Shown here: positions 10,163 to 17,771 of the stretch, in pieces | How positions within the stretch are numbered: the stretch's first letter is position 1 | Layout of the letters: each line of letters opens with the position of its first letter | Assembly: GCA_963740205.1 (NCBI GenBank) | Contig: CAVUDD010000005.1 | Coordinates: 372,001 to 436,000 of the forward strand | Direction of reading: 5' to 3' | Length of the DNA: 64,000 nt | DNA from: UBA2137 sp963740205 | GTDB lineage: Bacteria > Pseudomonadota > Alphaproteobacteria > Micavibrionales > Micavibrionaceae | Program-made: the position numbers and the translations under genes | The notes under the pieces: model-generated | Database searches by the model: none | The model's input: the letters and a program-made list of their open reading frames with translations, nothing else | Told to the model about the DNA's origin: nothing

Positions 10163-11293
10163 ATGAATTTTTCAACTAAAGCAGGACTTGGTGCTGCCTG
10201 TATAATTTTAAGCACTTTTACATCTTCTCCCTCACAGGCTTGTGAAGTTTGTGATGAACAAGAACCGCACAATATTCATCTACAACACAGCTCTAATGGA
10301 CGTGCAGATTCCCATGCACCTATTGGTGTAATGGGAGATCACCGTCATAAGGCAGGCGAGTGGATGCTCTCATACCGTTTTATGCGTATGGAAATGGCGG
10401 GAACGCGTGACGGAACCAATTCGCTTTCTCCAGAAGAAATCGTAACTACAGTCCCAAACCGTTTCTTTGGCGCACCGATGCAACCCCCAACCTTGCGTAT
10501 TGTGCCTTTGGAAATGACAACAGACATGCATATGGCTGGTGTGATGTATGCACCTACAGACTGGCTGACACTTATGGCGATGGGTCAGTATATTGACCGA
10601 GAGATGGAGCATGTCACATTTGCGGGCGGTATGGGTACAACGCGTCTTGGAAACTTTACGACCGAGGCAAAAGGACTTGGTGATAGTTCTGTATCTGGTC
10701 TTATTGGTCTTTATGATGATGACGTTCATCATTTGCATGTGAATGCTGGATTTTCTTTGCCGACAGGCTCAATTGATGAGGAAGATACGATACTCACTCC
10801 CATGGGTATGACACCACGTGTTCGTTTGCCCTATTCAATGCAACTTGGCTCAGGAACCTACGACCTTCTTCCTGGTTTAACCTATTACGGTAACGCTGAT
10901 AAATTCGGTTGGGGCGCACAATATAGTGCCACTGTTCGCATTGGTGAGAACAGTCAGGATTATGCGCTAGGCGACAAACATCAGGTAAGCGCATGGGGAA
11001 GCTATCTCTGGGATCCATCTTTTTCAACTTCACTCCGTCTGACTGGTGAAACAGAAGGCGATATTGACGGAATTGATTCTCAAATTGCTGGACCTGTGCA
11101 AACTGCCGATCCTAATAATTATGGAGGTGAGCGTTTGTCAGTTTCCGCAGGGGCTAACTACTTGTTCCAAGAAGGCGTGCTTGCAGGTAACCGCTTGGCC
11201 TTTGAAGTTACAGCACCTGTATATCAGAATTTGAATGGCCCTCAGTTGGAACGAGATTATGCCGTTATGATTGGCTGGCAAAAAGCGTTCTAA
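10163..11293 (+). CDS. Exported outer-membrane-barrel-like 'transporter' family protein
   Basis: A 376-residue protein with a signal peptide ending near SSPSQA and then CEVCDEQEPHNIHLQH, a Cys- and His-rich mature N-terminus. It is followed by HAPIGVMGDHRHKAGEWMLSYRFM and many alternating aromatic/polar strands, ending in the terminal aromatic signature VMIGWQKAF typical of outer-membrane barrels. This is the pattern of proteins annotated simply as 'transporter' in the MetA-pathway/phenol-degradation-like barrel group. Shine-Dalgarno AAAGGA precedes the ATG. It is probably co-transcribed with the DUF2946-like gene and ends before a strong terminator. The substrate is unknown; the Met/His/Cys content hints at metal. 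Confidence 0.65.
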   Translation: MNFSTKAGLGAACIILSTFTSSPSQACEVCDEQEPHNIHLQHSSNGRADSHAPIGVMGDHRHKAGEWMLSYRFMRMEMAGTRDGTNSLSPEEIVTTVPNRFFGAPMQPPTLRIVPLEMTTDMHMAGVMYAPTDWLTLMAMGQYIDREMEHVTFAGGMGTTRLGNFTTEAKGLGDSSVSGLIGLYDDDVHHLHVNAGFSLPTGSIDEEDTILTPMGMTPRVRLPYSMQLGSGTYDLLPGLTYYGNADKFGWGAQYSATVRIGENSQDYALGDKHQVSAWGSYLWDPSFSTSLRLTGETEGDIDGIDSQIAGPVQTADPNNYGGERLSVSAGANYLFQEGVLAGNRLAFEVTAPVYQNLNGPQLERDYAVMIGWQKAF

Positions 11294-11300
11294 ACTCATC

Positions 11301-11373
11301 GTCATCGCGAGGAACAAAGTGACATGGCGACCCACTTATTTTTCTGGATTGCTGCACGTTCGTTCGCAATGAC
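11301..11373. repeat. REP-like intergenic palindrome
   Basis: A 73-base imperfect inverted repeat lies directly after the barrel gene. The left arm GTCATCGCGAGGAAC and the right arm GTTCGTTCGCAATGAC are complementary with a few mismatches, and the centre contains CCCA...TGGATTGC. The consensus GTCATTGCGAGG...GCAATGAC is a widespread extragenic palindrome or MITE-like element in many bacteria. Only this copy was noticed in the window. Confidence 0.6.
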
Positions 11374-11390
11374 AATTTGGAAGGCAAAAG

Positions 11391-11415
11391 AAAACCCCGC
11401 TTTGGCGGGGTTTTT
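11391..11415. terminator. Rho-independent terminator, likely bidirectional
   Basis: CCCCGC TTTG GCGGGG makes a perfect six-pair GC stem. It is preceded by AAAA and followed by five T, so it can end transcription of the barrel gene on the plus strand and of the 532-residue gene on the minus strand. Confidence 0.85.
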
Positions 11416-11422
11416 AGTAAAG

Positions 11423-13021
11423 CTAGCGCGGCATTAAACCGTATGTTTGTCCACCTACAGATACTGCGCTCGAGGCAATAATAGTTGTTTCAGGTTGAAC
11501 CCCGTCATTGTCATTTGCAGAGGCTATAACGGCGTTGTCACTCTCGGTTTGTTGTGCTTGAGCATAACGAACTCTAGAGTCTGAAAACATAGGTTGAGTG
11601 ACTTCATCAAAATAGACAGCAAGACTTGGATAGTCCTCGGGAGTTTTAAAGCTTTCCGCATAATTCGTGCGGGCATCCCACATAATAACTGTGTCGCCTG
11701 TTGCAATCTGGATAGCACTATCGTCACGAATAAGCTCACCACTTTCATCACGACAAGCATAGGCTCTTGAGGTTAGGCCGCGTATATTAAAGGCATCTTG
11801 TGCCGCAGCAGTGCAGATATAGGTTACATTTGTTTCCTCAGGCAAAACCAGCGAGGGTAATTCAATATCTATAGCTGCTATATCTACTGGATTGGCAATT
11901 TGTAGATCAGATTGTTCCATTACAGCAATGACTGGGAGTTCTTTGTTAAGGAATTGGGCAAGTTGAAGCTCGGCATCATCTGCTGTTGGATCAATTCCAG
12001 TATGTTGAATGAAAGTATCCGCATATTGTGAGTTTGCTGGATTATTATTACAATTCTCTTTGAAATAAGTCAGCCAATCGGCTGCCCATTCATCATTGTT
12101 TGCGTAAACAACCGAGGCATCACATGTTTGTGCAACAACAGGTGCGGCACCTGCCACTTGATCTGCTGGTATGTTTCCTACAAGTAGAGGAGTTGTGTCT
12201 TGCGGCGACAAGAATTGCGCAAGCTGTGCATCGGCATCTTGAGCATCTGGATTGACACCAGTAAAGGCTATAAAATCATTTTTATAGGCACAAACAGAAT
12301 CTGCGTTACAGTTTTCTTTGTACCAGTTCAGCCATTCAGCCGCCCATCCTTCGTTTGTTGTATAGGAATAAGTAGTCGTGTCAGTTGATTGAGCATCCGT
12401 TGTGTCAATAACAGCCAATTCATCGCTGTTTGTATCTGTCGTATTTGCTTGTTCATTAACAGCTAAAGAATCTAGTGCAGGTAAAGGGTAGTTAGTGTTA
12501 ACAACCGCTGCGGCAACATAAGCGTCCTGCGGAGCATCTGTAGATGAAGCAAGGCGGCTATTTTCTGTTTGTTCTTGTTGCAATTCAGCAAGCGTTCTTG
12601 GGCGGTCGTTCTCATAACTCGCTAAATAATCTTTTTCAGGGTTATATTCCCCGCGTGCCTCAAGATAGGCTAAATCTCTTTGTGCCTGAGCATTGCCTAA
12701 CTCGGCTGCTCTTTCATAATAAATAATGGCTCTTGGCTTGTTTTGGTCAACACCGCGTCCATTATAATATTGGAATGCTTGGTCTTTGATTTGTTGTGCG
12801 CTTAGGCCTTCAAGGTCAAATAAATCATCAGTAGAAGGCGTTGCTACATTTCCGCTATTGCTATCAACATCGGATTGGTTGGCATAGTAATCAAAAGTTG
12901 CTGTGGCAACTGCGTCATCTTGTATGTCCAGGATAGGAACATCATTTGCCATGACGGGTGACGCCGAGGCGAGCAATGCTACTATAGGAGTTGCAGTAAC
13001 TAGTTTTGTATACCAACGCAT
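11423..13021 (-). CDS. Exported Sel1-repeat protein with a duplicated 'WAAEWL' module
   Basis: A 532-residue protein with signal peptide ending ASASPVMA. Around residues 75-115 it has Sel1/TPR-like helices (QAFQYYNGRGVDQNKPRAII, then YYERAAELGNAQAQRDLAYL). Then comes a module of about 50 residues present twice, near 225-275 and 310-360: WAAEWLNWYKENCN...NDFIAFTGVNPDAQDAD and WAADWLTYFKENCN...DTFIQHTGIDPTADDAE, each ending QLAQFL. The C-terminal part has paired Cys (YICTAAAQDAF, YACRDESGEL) and a strand-rich domain with GDTVIMWDARTNYA. Composition is acidic, rich in Asp, Asn and Thr. It is likely periplasmic or surface. Function is unknown. Confidence 0.7.
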   Translation of the reverse strand: MRWYTKLVTATPIVALLASASPVMANDVPILDIQDDAVATATFDYYANQSDVDSNSGNVATPSTDDLFDLEGLSAQQIKDQAFQYYNGRGVDQNKPRAIIYYERAAELGNAQAQRDLAYLEARGEYNPEKDYLASYENDRPRTLAELQQEQTENSRLASSTDAPQDAYVAAAVVNTNYPLPALDSLAVNEQANTTDTNSDELAVIDTTDAQSTDTTTYSYTTNEGWAAEWLNWYKENCNADSVCAYKNDFIAFTGVNPDAQDADAQLAQFLSPQDTTPLLVGNIPADQVAGAAPVVAQTCDASVVYANNDEWAADWLTYFKENCNNNPANSQYADTFIQHTGIDPTADDAELQLAQFLNKELPVIAVMEQSDLQIANPVDIAAIDIELPSLVLPEETNVTYICTAAAQDAFNIRGLTSRAYACRDESGELIRDDSAIQIATGDTVIMWDARTNYAESFKTPEDYPSLAVYFDEVTQPMFSDSRVRYAQAQQTESDNAVIASANDNDGVQPETTIIASSAVSVGGQTYGLMPR

Positions 13022-13311
13022 AATAAAACCTTATGTAAACAATATTGATTAAGTGCAAATGTTATAACCTTATCGCTGAAATAATGCAAGCAAAAGTTTT
13101 CCATAATTAATTTGGCTATATTTTCACGATGCTGTTAAATTATTTTTATAACCTATATATAGAAGTCAATGATGCGGCAGAAAAAAGAAAATAAATATTT
13201 TTCATAATAATTTTAATAATTTTCTTGACAAATGACGAGAAAAGGAGCAAAACTCCACGAAATCAATTTTACATACTATTGAATTTAAGAATTTTGAAAG
13301 GTTTTTTAGAC

Positions 13312-14154
13312 ATGACACGTTCAGTAATTTTCACAGGTCTTGCAGGCGCAGCAGCTTTCTTAAGTGTAGCTTCAGCTGACGATGCAAATGCACAAACATT
13401 TGGTGGCGGTAGTTTTGGCGTACAGGACTGTTCACAATCTACTTCTTCAGGTTGTGGGACAAATACACCTCCAGTTTCACCTCCATGTGAAACACTATCA
13501 AATTGTGGTGGTGATACACCTCCGACTACAACACCTCCACCTCAGCCTCCTGTTGTTAACCCTCCTGTGGTGACTTACGAAAATAATCCTGTAAATAATA
13601 ACAATTCTGAAGCGAATGCAAATGCAGACGCAAATGCTCAAGCAGACGCAAATGCTCAAGCAGATGCTAATGCTAGCGTTGGTGATACAACATCAAACTC
13701 TAATTCTAGCGTCGGTGATGTTATCGCTGGTGGTGCAAGTATTGTAAATACGTACCGTAGATCAGCGTCTAGCGCACATGCTCCGAACAACGGTGTTTAT
13801 TCATTATGTGGTAAATCATGGTCAGCAGCTGGAAGTATAATTGTTGGTAGTGTATCTGGCGGAAGTGCTTCAAACGACGATGAATGTGTTACTAGAGTAC
13901 TGGACGGCCAAGAGCGTGCCGCAGGTATGGCAACAGGTGACCGTATGATTATGTGTTCATCTGCATGGTCATCTTCTGCAATACGTTCTGGTGCTGAAGA
14001 CCTTTACGGCAGAGAAGAGTTTGCTAGAGGCTGTGGTGAGGAAGTTCAAGTGGAAACGCAAACTTATTCTGAACCATACGTTCCCGCAGAAGTAGAGGTA
14101 AGATCAAGAGAAGTTCCTCGTCGCGTGGTACCTGCCCCTGAAGTTGTAAGGTAG
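13312..14154 (+). CDS. Exported low-complexity protein with Asn/Ala/Asp repeats
   Basis: From ATG 13312 (AAAGG upstream) a 280-residue protein is read. An N-terminal signal segment ends near SADDANAQ. A Cys/Thr/Pro region (QSTSSGCGTNTPPVSPPCETL, PPPQPPVVNPP) leads to a hinge of repeated NADANAQADANAQ. The second half is globular with four Cys (SLCGKSW, DDECVTRV, MIMCSSAWSSS, RGCGEEV), and the tail is rich in Arg, Val and Pro. A frame extending back to TTG 13225 exists but would bury the signal peptide. The architecture suggests a surface or periplasmic tethered domain. Function is unknown. Confidence 0.7.
   Translation: MTRSVIFTGLAGAAAFLSVASADDANAQTFGGGSFGVQDCSQSTSSGCGTNTPPVSPPCETLSNCGGDTPPTTTPPPQPPVVNPPVVTYENNPVNNNNSEANANADANAQADANAQADANASVGDTTSNSNSSVGDVIAGGASIVNTYRRSASSAHAPNNGVYSLCGKSWSAAGSIIVGSVSGGSASNDDECVTRVLDGQERAAGMATGDRMIMCSSAWSSSAIRSGAEDLYGREEFARGCGEEVQVETQTYSEPYVPAEVEVRSREVPRRVVPAPEVVR
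13624..13677 (+). repeat. 18-bp tandem repeat, three copies, inside the low-complexity gene
   Basis: GCAGACGCAAATGCTCAA occurs at 13624 and again at 13642, followed at 13660 by a diverged third copy. The unit is in frame (six residues, ADANAQ), so copy-number change would lengthen or shorten the hinge without frameshift. Confidence 0.85.
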
Positions 14155-14171
14155 AATAATTGAATTTTTAG

Positions 14172-14204
14172 AAGCCGGGTCTTATAAAAAGACTCGGCTT
14201 TTTT
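14172..14204 (+). terminator. Rho-independent terminator
   Basis: AAGCCGGGTCTT and AAGACTCGGCTT form a 12-position stem with one G-T wobble-type position around a five-base loop, followed by TTTT. It ends the low-complexity protein gene. Confidence 0.85.
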
Positions 14205-14223
14205 ATCAAAAGAAATTAATATT

Positions 14224-14898
14224 ATGAAAAATAAAACGAATACTTTTTTAACGTCATTTGCTGCAGCAGCCCTTTTCGCAAGCGGTTCGGCGTCGGCTCA
14301 GGATGTCAATAATCCCGAGGCAGGTGTTGCAATTGCAGATGCCGAACTCTCTCCTCAAATTCGCTATGTGTTGGAGCAACAAGAATCTCTGGGCAATCAG
14401 GATGCCTATGTCGTGGTAGATAAAACGAATAGAGAGATTTTTATTATTGAAGAGGGACGTATTACGACACGCGATCCAGTACTTGTAGGAATGGAGCCGG
14501 GCGATAACTTACCTGTAGTACGAGGAAGATTTGGTACAGCTGCTGGACGATTTTACCCTGAGGTGTGGACTGATGAAGTTGCCTATGAAGACTATTACAG
14601 AAATACCAACATTCTTTTTAATTGCAATGAGGAAGACACAAGATGTGCAGCCTTGCACGGTTTCTACACTCAAGTCGCCTCTGAAAGACGTATAGAGAGA
14701 TATGAAAGTGAAACTTCTGCTGATAATGCAATTACCAATGGTTGCGTAAATGTTGAATACGGTGTTCAAGATCGTCTGATAGCGATATTTCAGCAAAGAA
14801 ATTCGGATGGATCGCAAAGGCAGCTTATTATTCCACCATCCGAAGATACAAGCACACAAAACACTAATCGATTTTTAGGCTACAGCCCCAATTTTTAA
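14224..14898 (+). CDS. L,D-transpeptidase-like (YkuD-fold) exported protein
   Basis: A 224-residue protein with a signal peptide ending GSASAQ. The domain from about residue 60 reads AYVVVDKTNREIFIIEEGR, a YkuD opening strand pair, then ALHGFY with the motif His, and TNGCVNVEYG near residue 175 matching the S/T-x-G-C-x-N/V catalytic motif. L,D-transpeptidases cross-link peptidoglycan or attach proteins to it in the periplasm. The usual S-H-G-C is T-N-G-C here, so activity is likely but not certain. It has its own terminator upstream and a strong promoter downstream, so it is probably monocistronic. Confidence 0.7.
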   Translation: MKNKTNTFLTSFAAAALFASGSASAQDVNNPEAGVAIADAELSPQIRYVLEQQESLGNQDAYVVVDKTNREIFIIEEGRITTRDPVLVGMEPGDNLPVVRGRFGTAAGRFYPEVWTDEVAYEDYYRNTNILFNCNEEDTRCAALHGFYTQVASERRIERYESETSADNAITNGCVNVEYGVQDRLIAIFQQRNSDGSQRQLIIPPSEDTSTQNTNRFLGYSPNF

Positions 14899-14902
14899 AT
14901 AT

Positions 14903-14931
14903 TTGACATAATAAAATAAGTTTGCTATACT
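14903..14931 (+). promoter_or_regulatory. Consensus sigma-70-type promoter
   Basis: TTGACA at 14903-14908, a 17-base spacer, and TATACT at 14926-14931, upstream of the lipoprotein gene at 14959. This is the best promoter match I found in the window. Confidence 0.75.
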
Positions 14932-14958
14932 TTTCACACTTAAGAAAGAGGATAAATT

Positions 14959-15477
14959 ATGGCAATTAATCGAAAAATTTTAGCTCTTGCTACAGTAGTA
15001 CCTGCATTTTCAATGTCTGCTTGTGTAACGGTTAACACGACGGAGAGCGGATGCCTTGTCTACCAAGTTCCTCAAGATTGCTATAATGCAGTAGATATTC
15101 AAAACTTTTTGTCTATGGGATATTTAACTACCTCTAATCTTGGGAATGGTTCTCTCGACAGAATATTGATAGCAGAATATGGTTTGGTTGAAATGACAGA
15201 CCAACAAGTTGTAGAAGACTTTAGATCAAGATATATTGCTGAGACACCAGATGGGGCTAGAAAATTCAATCTAGCTGGGCGTATTCTTGATGCGCGTGAA
15301 AATGGAAATGAGTTACGACTAAGAGGGGCCGATTTGGAAATTCTAGGAATTACAGGTCAAACGGTTCTAGTTATTCAGCCTGATGACTTAGACACTTTTA
15401 TTCAGAACAACCAAGAGGCAATAGACAACTTGTCAGGCGCTAGGGAACCCGCCCGCGCCCCTGCTGTTTCTTTCTAG
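14959..15477 (+). CDS. Putative lipoprotein, unknown function
   Basis: A 172-residue product with an N-terminal hydrophobic segment and lipobox-like MSAC near residue 22, so probably lipid-anchored. The mature part has TESGCLVYQVPQDCYNAVD with two further Cys, then mixed alpha/beta sequence ending in a Pro/Ala-rich tail. No family recognised. A textbook promoter lies 28-56 bases upstream and the Shine-Dalgarno AGAGGA precedes the ATG. It converges on a GGCT-like gene with six bases between stops and no obvious hairpin. Confidence 0.65.
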   Translation: MAINRKILALATVVPAFSMSACVTVNTTESGCLVYQVPQDCYNAVDIQNFLSMGYLTTSNLGNGSLDRILIAEYGLVEMTDQQVVEDFRSRYIAETPDGARKFNLAGRILDARENGNELRLRGADLEILGITGQTVLVIQPDDLDTFIQNNQEAIDNLSGAREPARAPAVSF

Positions 15478-15483
15478 TAAAAT

Positions 15484-16086
15484 TTAATTATTTAAATACT
15501 CCCTTATTGATCTTCCATCGCCTGTAAAGGTGGTGTCTAGCCAGTTATCCTGAAATTCTGGTCGCGACAGCCTTACTGCGCGTAGGCAGTTGTTTAAATA
15601 ATAAGGCGAAGGCTCTAAATCATCTCGCCATATAGGTCCTTCATAAACCCCTCTTAATTCTTTGGCGCGTTTGGCGCGTACAGGATCGGAGGCAATGAGT
15701 TCTTCGCATTCTTGATTATCCTTAAAATCCCCCATACAGACGATGCCCTCTCCTTTTTCGTGCGAGTCTATTTCCTCATAAGGAATAGATACCAGCTTAT
15801 AATCAAATTCACGCTCAACAATAGAATGCCATTCGCTTTTCGGGATATAAAAGGTTGAGACATACATTATATCTATAGCCTTATCGGGCATAGCACTCAG
15901 GCAGGCATATTTATTATTGTTGGGGATACCTTTCTTGCGCATTAGAAAAGAGTCTGCCTTATTGAAAACGCGCTTATATCCGCTGATTTTTGCAAAGCGA
16001 AAATGTGTAAGATTAGGGCAGGAGCGTCTTGCTGATTTTTCATCAATTAAAGAGCCAAGCCCTATGATTGTAATATGGTCTTGCAT
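15484..16086 (-). CDS. Gamma-glutamylcyclotransferase-like protein
   Basis: A 200-residue cytosolic protein. The opening ITIIGLGSLID resembles the GGCT-fold substrate loop (usual YGSL, here LGSL), followed by basic GYKRVFNKAD. A glutamate-bearing helix IVEREFDYKLVSIPY near residue 95 fits the position of the catalytic Glu. It ends with a helical DNWLDTTFTGDGRSI segment. GGCT-fold enzymes cyclise gamma-glutamyl amines or glutathione fragments. The fold call is moderate and the activity unknown. It starts 20 bases after a terminator that ends the upstream minigene. Confidence 0.55.
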   Translation of the reverse strand: MQDHITIIGLGSLIDEKSARRSCPNLTHFRFAKISGYKRVFNKADSFLMRKKGIPNNNKYACLSAMPDKAIDIMYVSTFYIPKSEWHSIVEREFDYKLVSIPYEEIDSHEKGEGIVCMGDFKDNQECEELIASDPVRAKRAKELRGVYEGPIWRDDLEPSPYYLNNCLRAVRLSRPEFQDNWLDTTFTGDGRSIREYLNN

Positions 16087-16105
16087 GTTTCCCCTTAAAA
16101 ATTAC

Positions 16106-16141
16106 AAAAAATCCCGAGGAGACATTTTCCATCGGGATTTT
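16106..16141 (-). terminator. Rho-independent terminator of the 31-codon minigene
   Basis: On the minus strand AAATCCCGA, a 14-base loop and TCGGGATTT make a nine-pair stem followed by a run of T. It lies 54 bases past the stop of the small ORF and before the GGCT-like gene. Confidence 0.75.
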
Positions 16142-16194
16142 CGTAGATATTAGATCTTAAACTGTTTTAAGGCCGGAAAGCCTGATTTACAGAC

Positions 16195-16290
16195 TTATAG
16201 CGCATCTCCCGCGTGGGAGGACCAAATGTCGATCATAACTTTGGGATTTGCGCCGCTTCCGGCCTTTAAACTCTGTTCTGGATCATTCAT
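16195..16290 (-). CDS. 31-residue peptide gene with near-perfect Shine-Dalgarno
   Basis: ATG at 16290 is preceded by AAAGGAGGTGATC (16293-16305), almost the full complement of the 16S rRNA 3' end, at the normal spacing. The 31 codons start MNDPEQSLKAGSGA and end IWSSHAGDAL before TAA. The unit has its own promoter-like sequence (16327-16356) and terminator (16106-16141). AAGGCCGGAA at 16169-16178 and TTCCGGCCTT at 16257-16266 can pair, enclosing most of the coding region in one long hairpin. No Cys, no signal peptide, slightly acidic; I recognise no family. It could be a regulatory or leader peptide, a peptide-modification precursor, or a structured RNA with incidental coding. Confidence 0.6.
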   Translation of the reverse strand: MNDPEQSLKAGSGANPKVMIDIWSSHAGDAL

Positions 16291-16326
16291 CTGATCACCT
16301 CCTTTCAAGTTGTTAAAAACTAATAA

Positions 16327-16356
16327 TAAATATGGGGCAAAAGAACGACCCGTCAA
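16327..16356 (-). promoter_or_regulatory. Promoter of the 31-codon minigene
   Basis: On the minus strand TTGACG (16356-16351), an 18-base spacer, and TATTTA (16332-16327), about 20 bases before the Shine-Dalgarno of the small ORF. Confidence 0.5.
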
Positions 16357-16433
16357 TGCCGAATTAAGTTGCATTTTAAAAAATAATGATTATGTTAACT
16401 TGATTATTTAATTTGGCTGAGAAAGCTTGGACT

Positions 16434-17702
16434 ATGGGTATTTTTTCAAGAATGAATTTAGGTAGGTTATTCACGTCGGATACGAAAGAGACCTACGAAC
16501 CTGAACCCTTAAATATTGATGAGTTAAGTTCTTTTGAGGTTTCTGCCGAGCCAATTAGTCAGGATGAGGCAGCGATACTTGCGGAACTCAAAGAAGAAGC
16601 GTTGGATGTGAGTCCAAATTTTCAAGAAGACAAATTAGGCAATCAATCCCCTGAAAGCTTCACTATGGCATTCACGAATATCTGCGACGCTATTAAAGAA
16701 GCTCCAAGCGTAAACTGTTTTGTAAATATATTGCACATGATACCAGCACTTTTACCTGACATAGATTTGGGTTTTGGGAGCGTAGAAGAGAAAGCTAGAA
16801 ACTTTCTGGATAAGAAAAATGGTGTGTTGAATCTAGATCAATTAGCACCTGCAACTGAACAAGATAACACTCCAGAAGTTTACGGTGAAAACGACGTTCC
16901 TAATATGCCATCGTACAAAGACCACGCTTACCAAGAGCCATTGCCACTAGAGGCGGAGAAGAAATCTTTAGGTGAGCGCGCTGGTTTGGGTCTATCTCGT
17001 TTTTTTAATAAAGCTTCTAAAACTGCCTCTAGTATAAAAGAAAAGACACCCGGTTTTTTATCTAGCGCGTGGAAACATGCTTGTGAAAACAAGGGTACCA
17101 TCGCTGCCTCTGCGGCTATTGGGATTACGGCATCTGCTGTTTGTCCTTTTGCCTTTGCTGTTGCCCCAGCCTTAGCAGCTGGGCGTGAAATTCACAGAAC
17201 AGGAATTAGAAATATAGATAAGAAACGTCTGGCCAAAGTAGTGGGAATTTCTGCGGCAACATCTTTTGCGTTTATGGGGATGGGTGATGCGCTTGATGTT
17301 GGTGATTGGTTTAATGGTGATGGTGATGGTGTTGCAAATGATGCTATTCCTCAGTCGACAGGAAGTGAGAACGTACTGCCTTCCAACATCGATTCACCAA
17401 TAGATGTGCCTGCTGATCAGCCTTTAGCTCCCGCTCTTGATACTCCAACACAATTAGAGGCTCTTCTTGAGCGCGTTGATACTTCTGCAGCCGAGGCGCA
17501 AGGTTATGATTTTTCTTGGGCAGAGCGCGTACTAGACTCCTCTAATGTCTCGCAAGCGGAAATTGCACAAGCAGTTAAGGATATGTCTTTTGCGGCATCT
17601 TTTGATGATCCTGAGTTACAAAGACTATTGTTGCAAGTCGGTGAGCAGGTTGACCCTACCAACGTACAGATTAGTAATGACTTGGCATTTATCAACACCT
17701 GA
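16434..17702 (+). CDS. Large unknown protein with central membrane segment and DG-rich loop
   Basis: A product of about 422 residues from ATG 16434 (a TTG at 16413 would add seven). The N-terminal third is acidic and helical (EAAILAELKEEALD). A basic helical region, KSLGERAGLGLSRFFNKASK, precedes hydrophobic segments IAASAAIGITASAVCPFAFA and VVGISAATSFAFMGMGDAL. Then DWFNGDGDGVANDA looks like a calcium-loop-like stretch, and the C-terminal part is helical with Gln/Glu/Ala. No family recognised. It lies in a run of membrane and exported proteins, 69 bases before a DUF4197 lipoprotein gene. Confidence 0.6.
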   Translation: MGIFSRMNLGRLFTSDTKETYEPEPLNIDELSSFEVSAEPISQDEAAILAELKEEALDVSPNFQEDKLGNQSPESFTMAFTNICDAIKEAPSVNCFVNILHMIPALLPDIDLGFGSVEEKARNFLDKKNGVLNLDQLAPATEQDNTPEVYGENDVPNMPSYKDHAYQEPLPLEAEKKSLGERAGLGLSRFFNKASKTASSIKEKTPGFLSSAWKHACENKGTIAASAAIGITASAVCPFAFAVAPALAAGREIHRTGIRNIDKKRLAKVVGISAATSFAFMGMGDALDVGDWFNGDGDGVANDAIPQSTGSENVLPSNIDSPIDVPADQPLAPALDTPTQLEALLERVDTSAAEAQGYDFSWAERVLDSSNVSQAEIAQAVKDMSFAASFDDPELQRLLLQVGEQVDPTNVQISNDLAFINT

Positions 17703-17771
17703 TATGAGAATCTCTTCACATTATCTTAAAAAGAGCTACCTTCTATAAAATCAAATTACAGGAGAGTGAAG

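Noticed and set aside
13225..13311. Upstream start (TTG 13225) for the low-complexity protein
   Set aside because: It would put 29 residues before a clear signal peptide; ATG 13312 has AAAGG at proper spacing.
13612..13677. Short regular repeats that might be a CRISPR array
   Set aside because: The repeats are directly tandem without unique spacers and are translated in frame within an exported protein.
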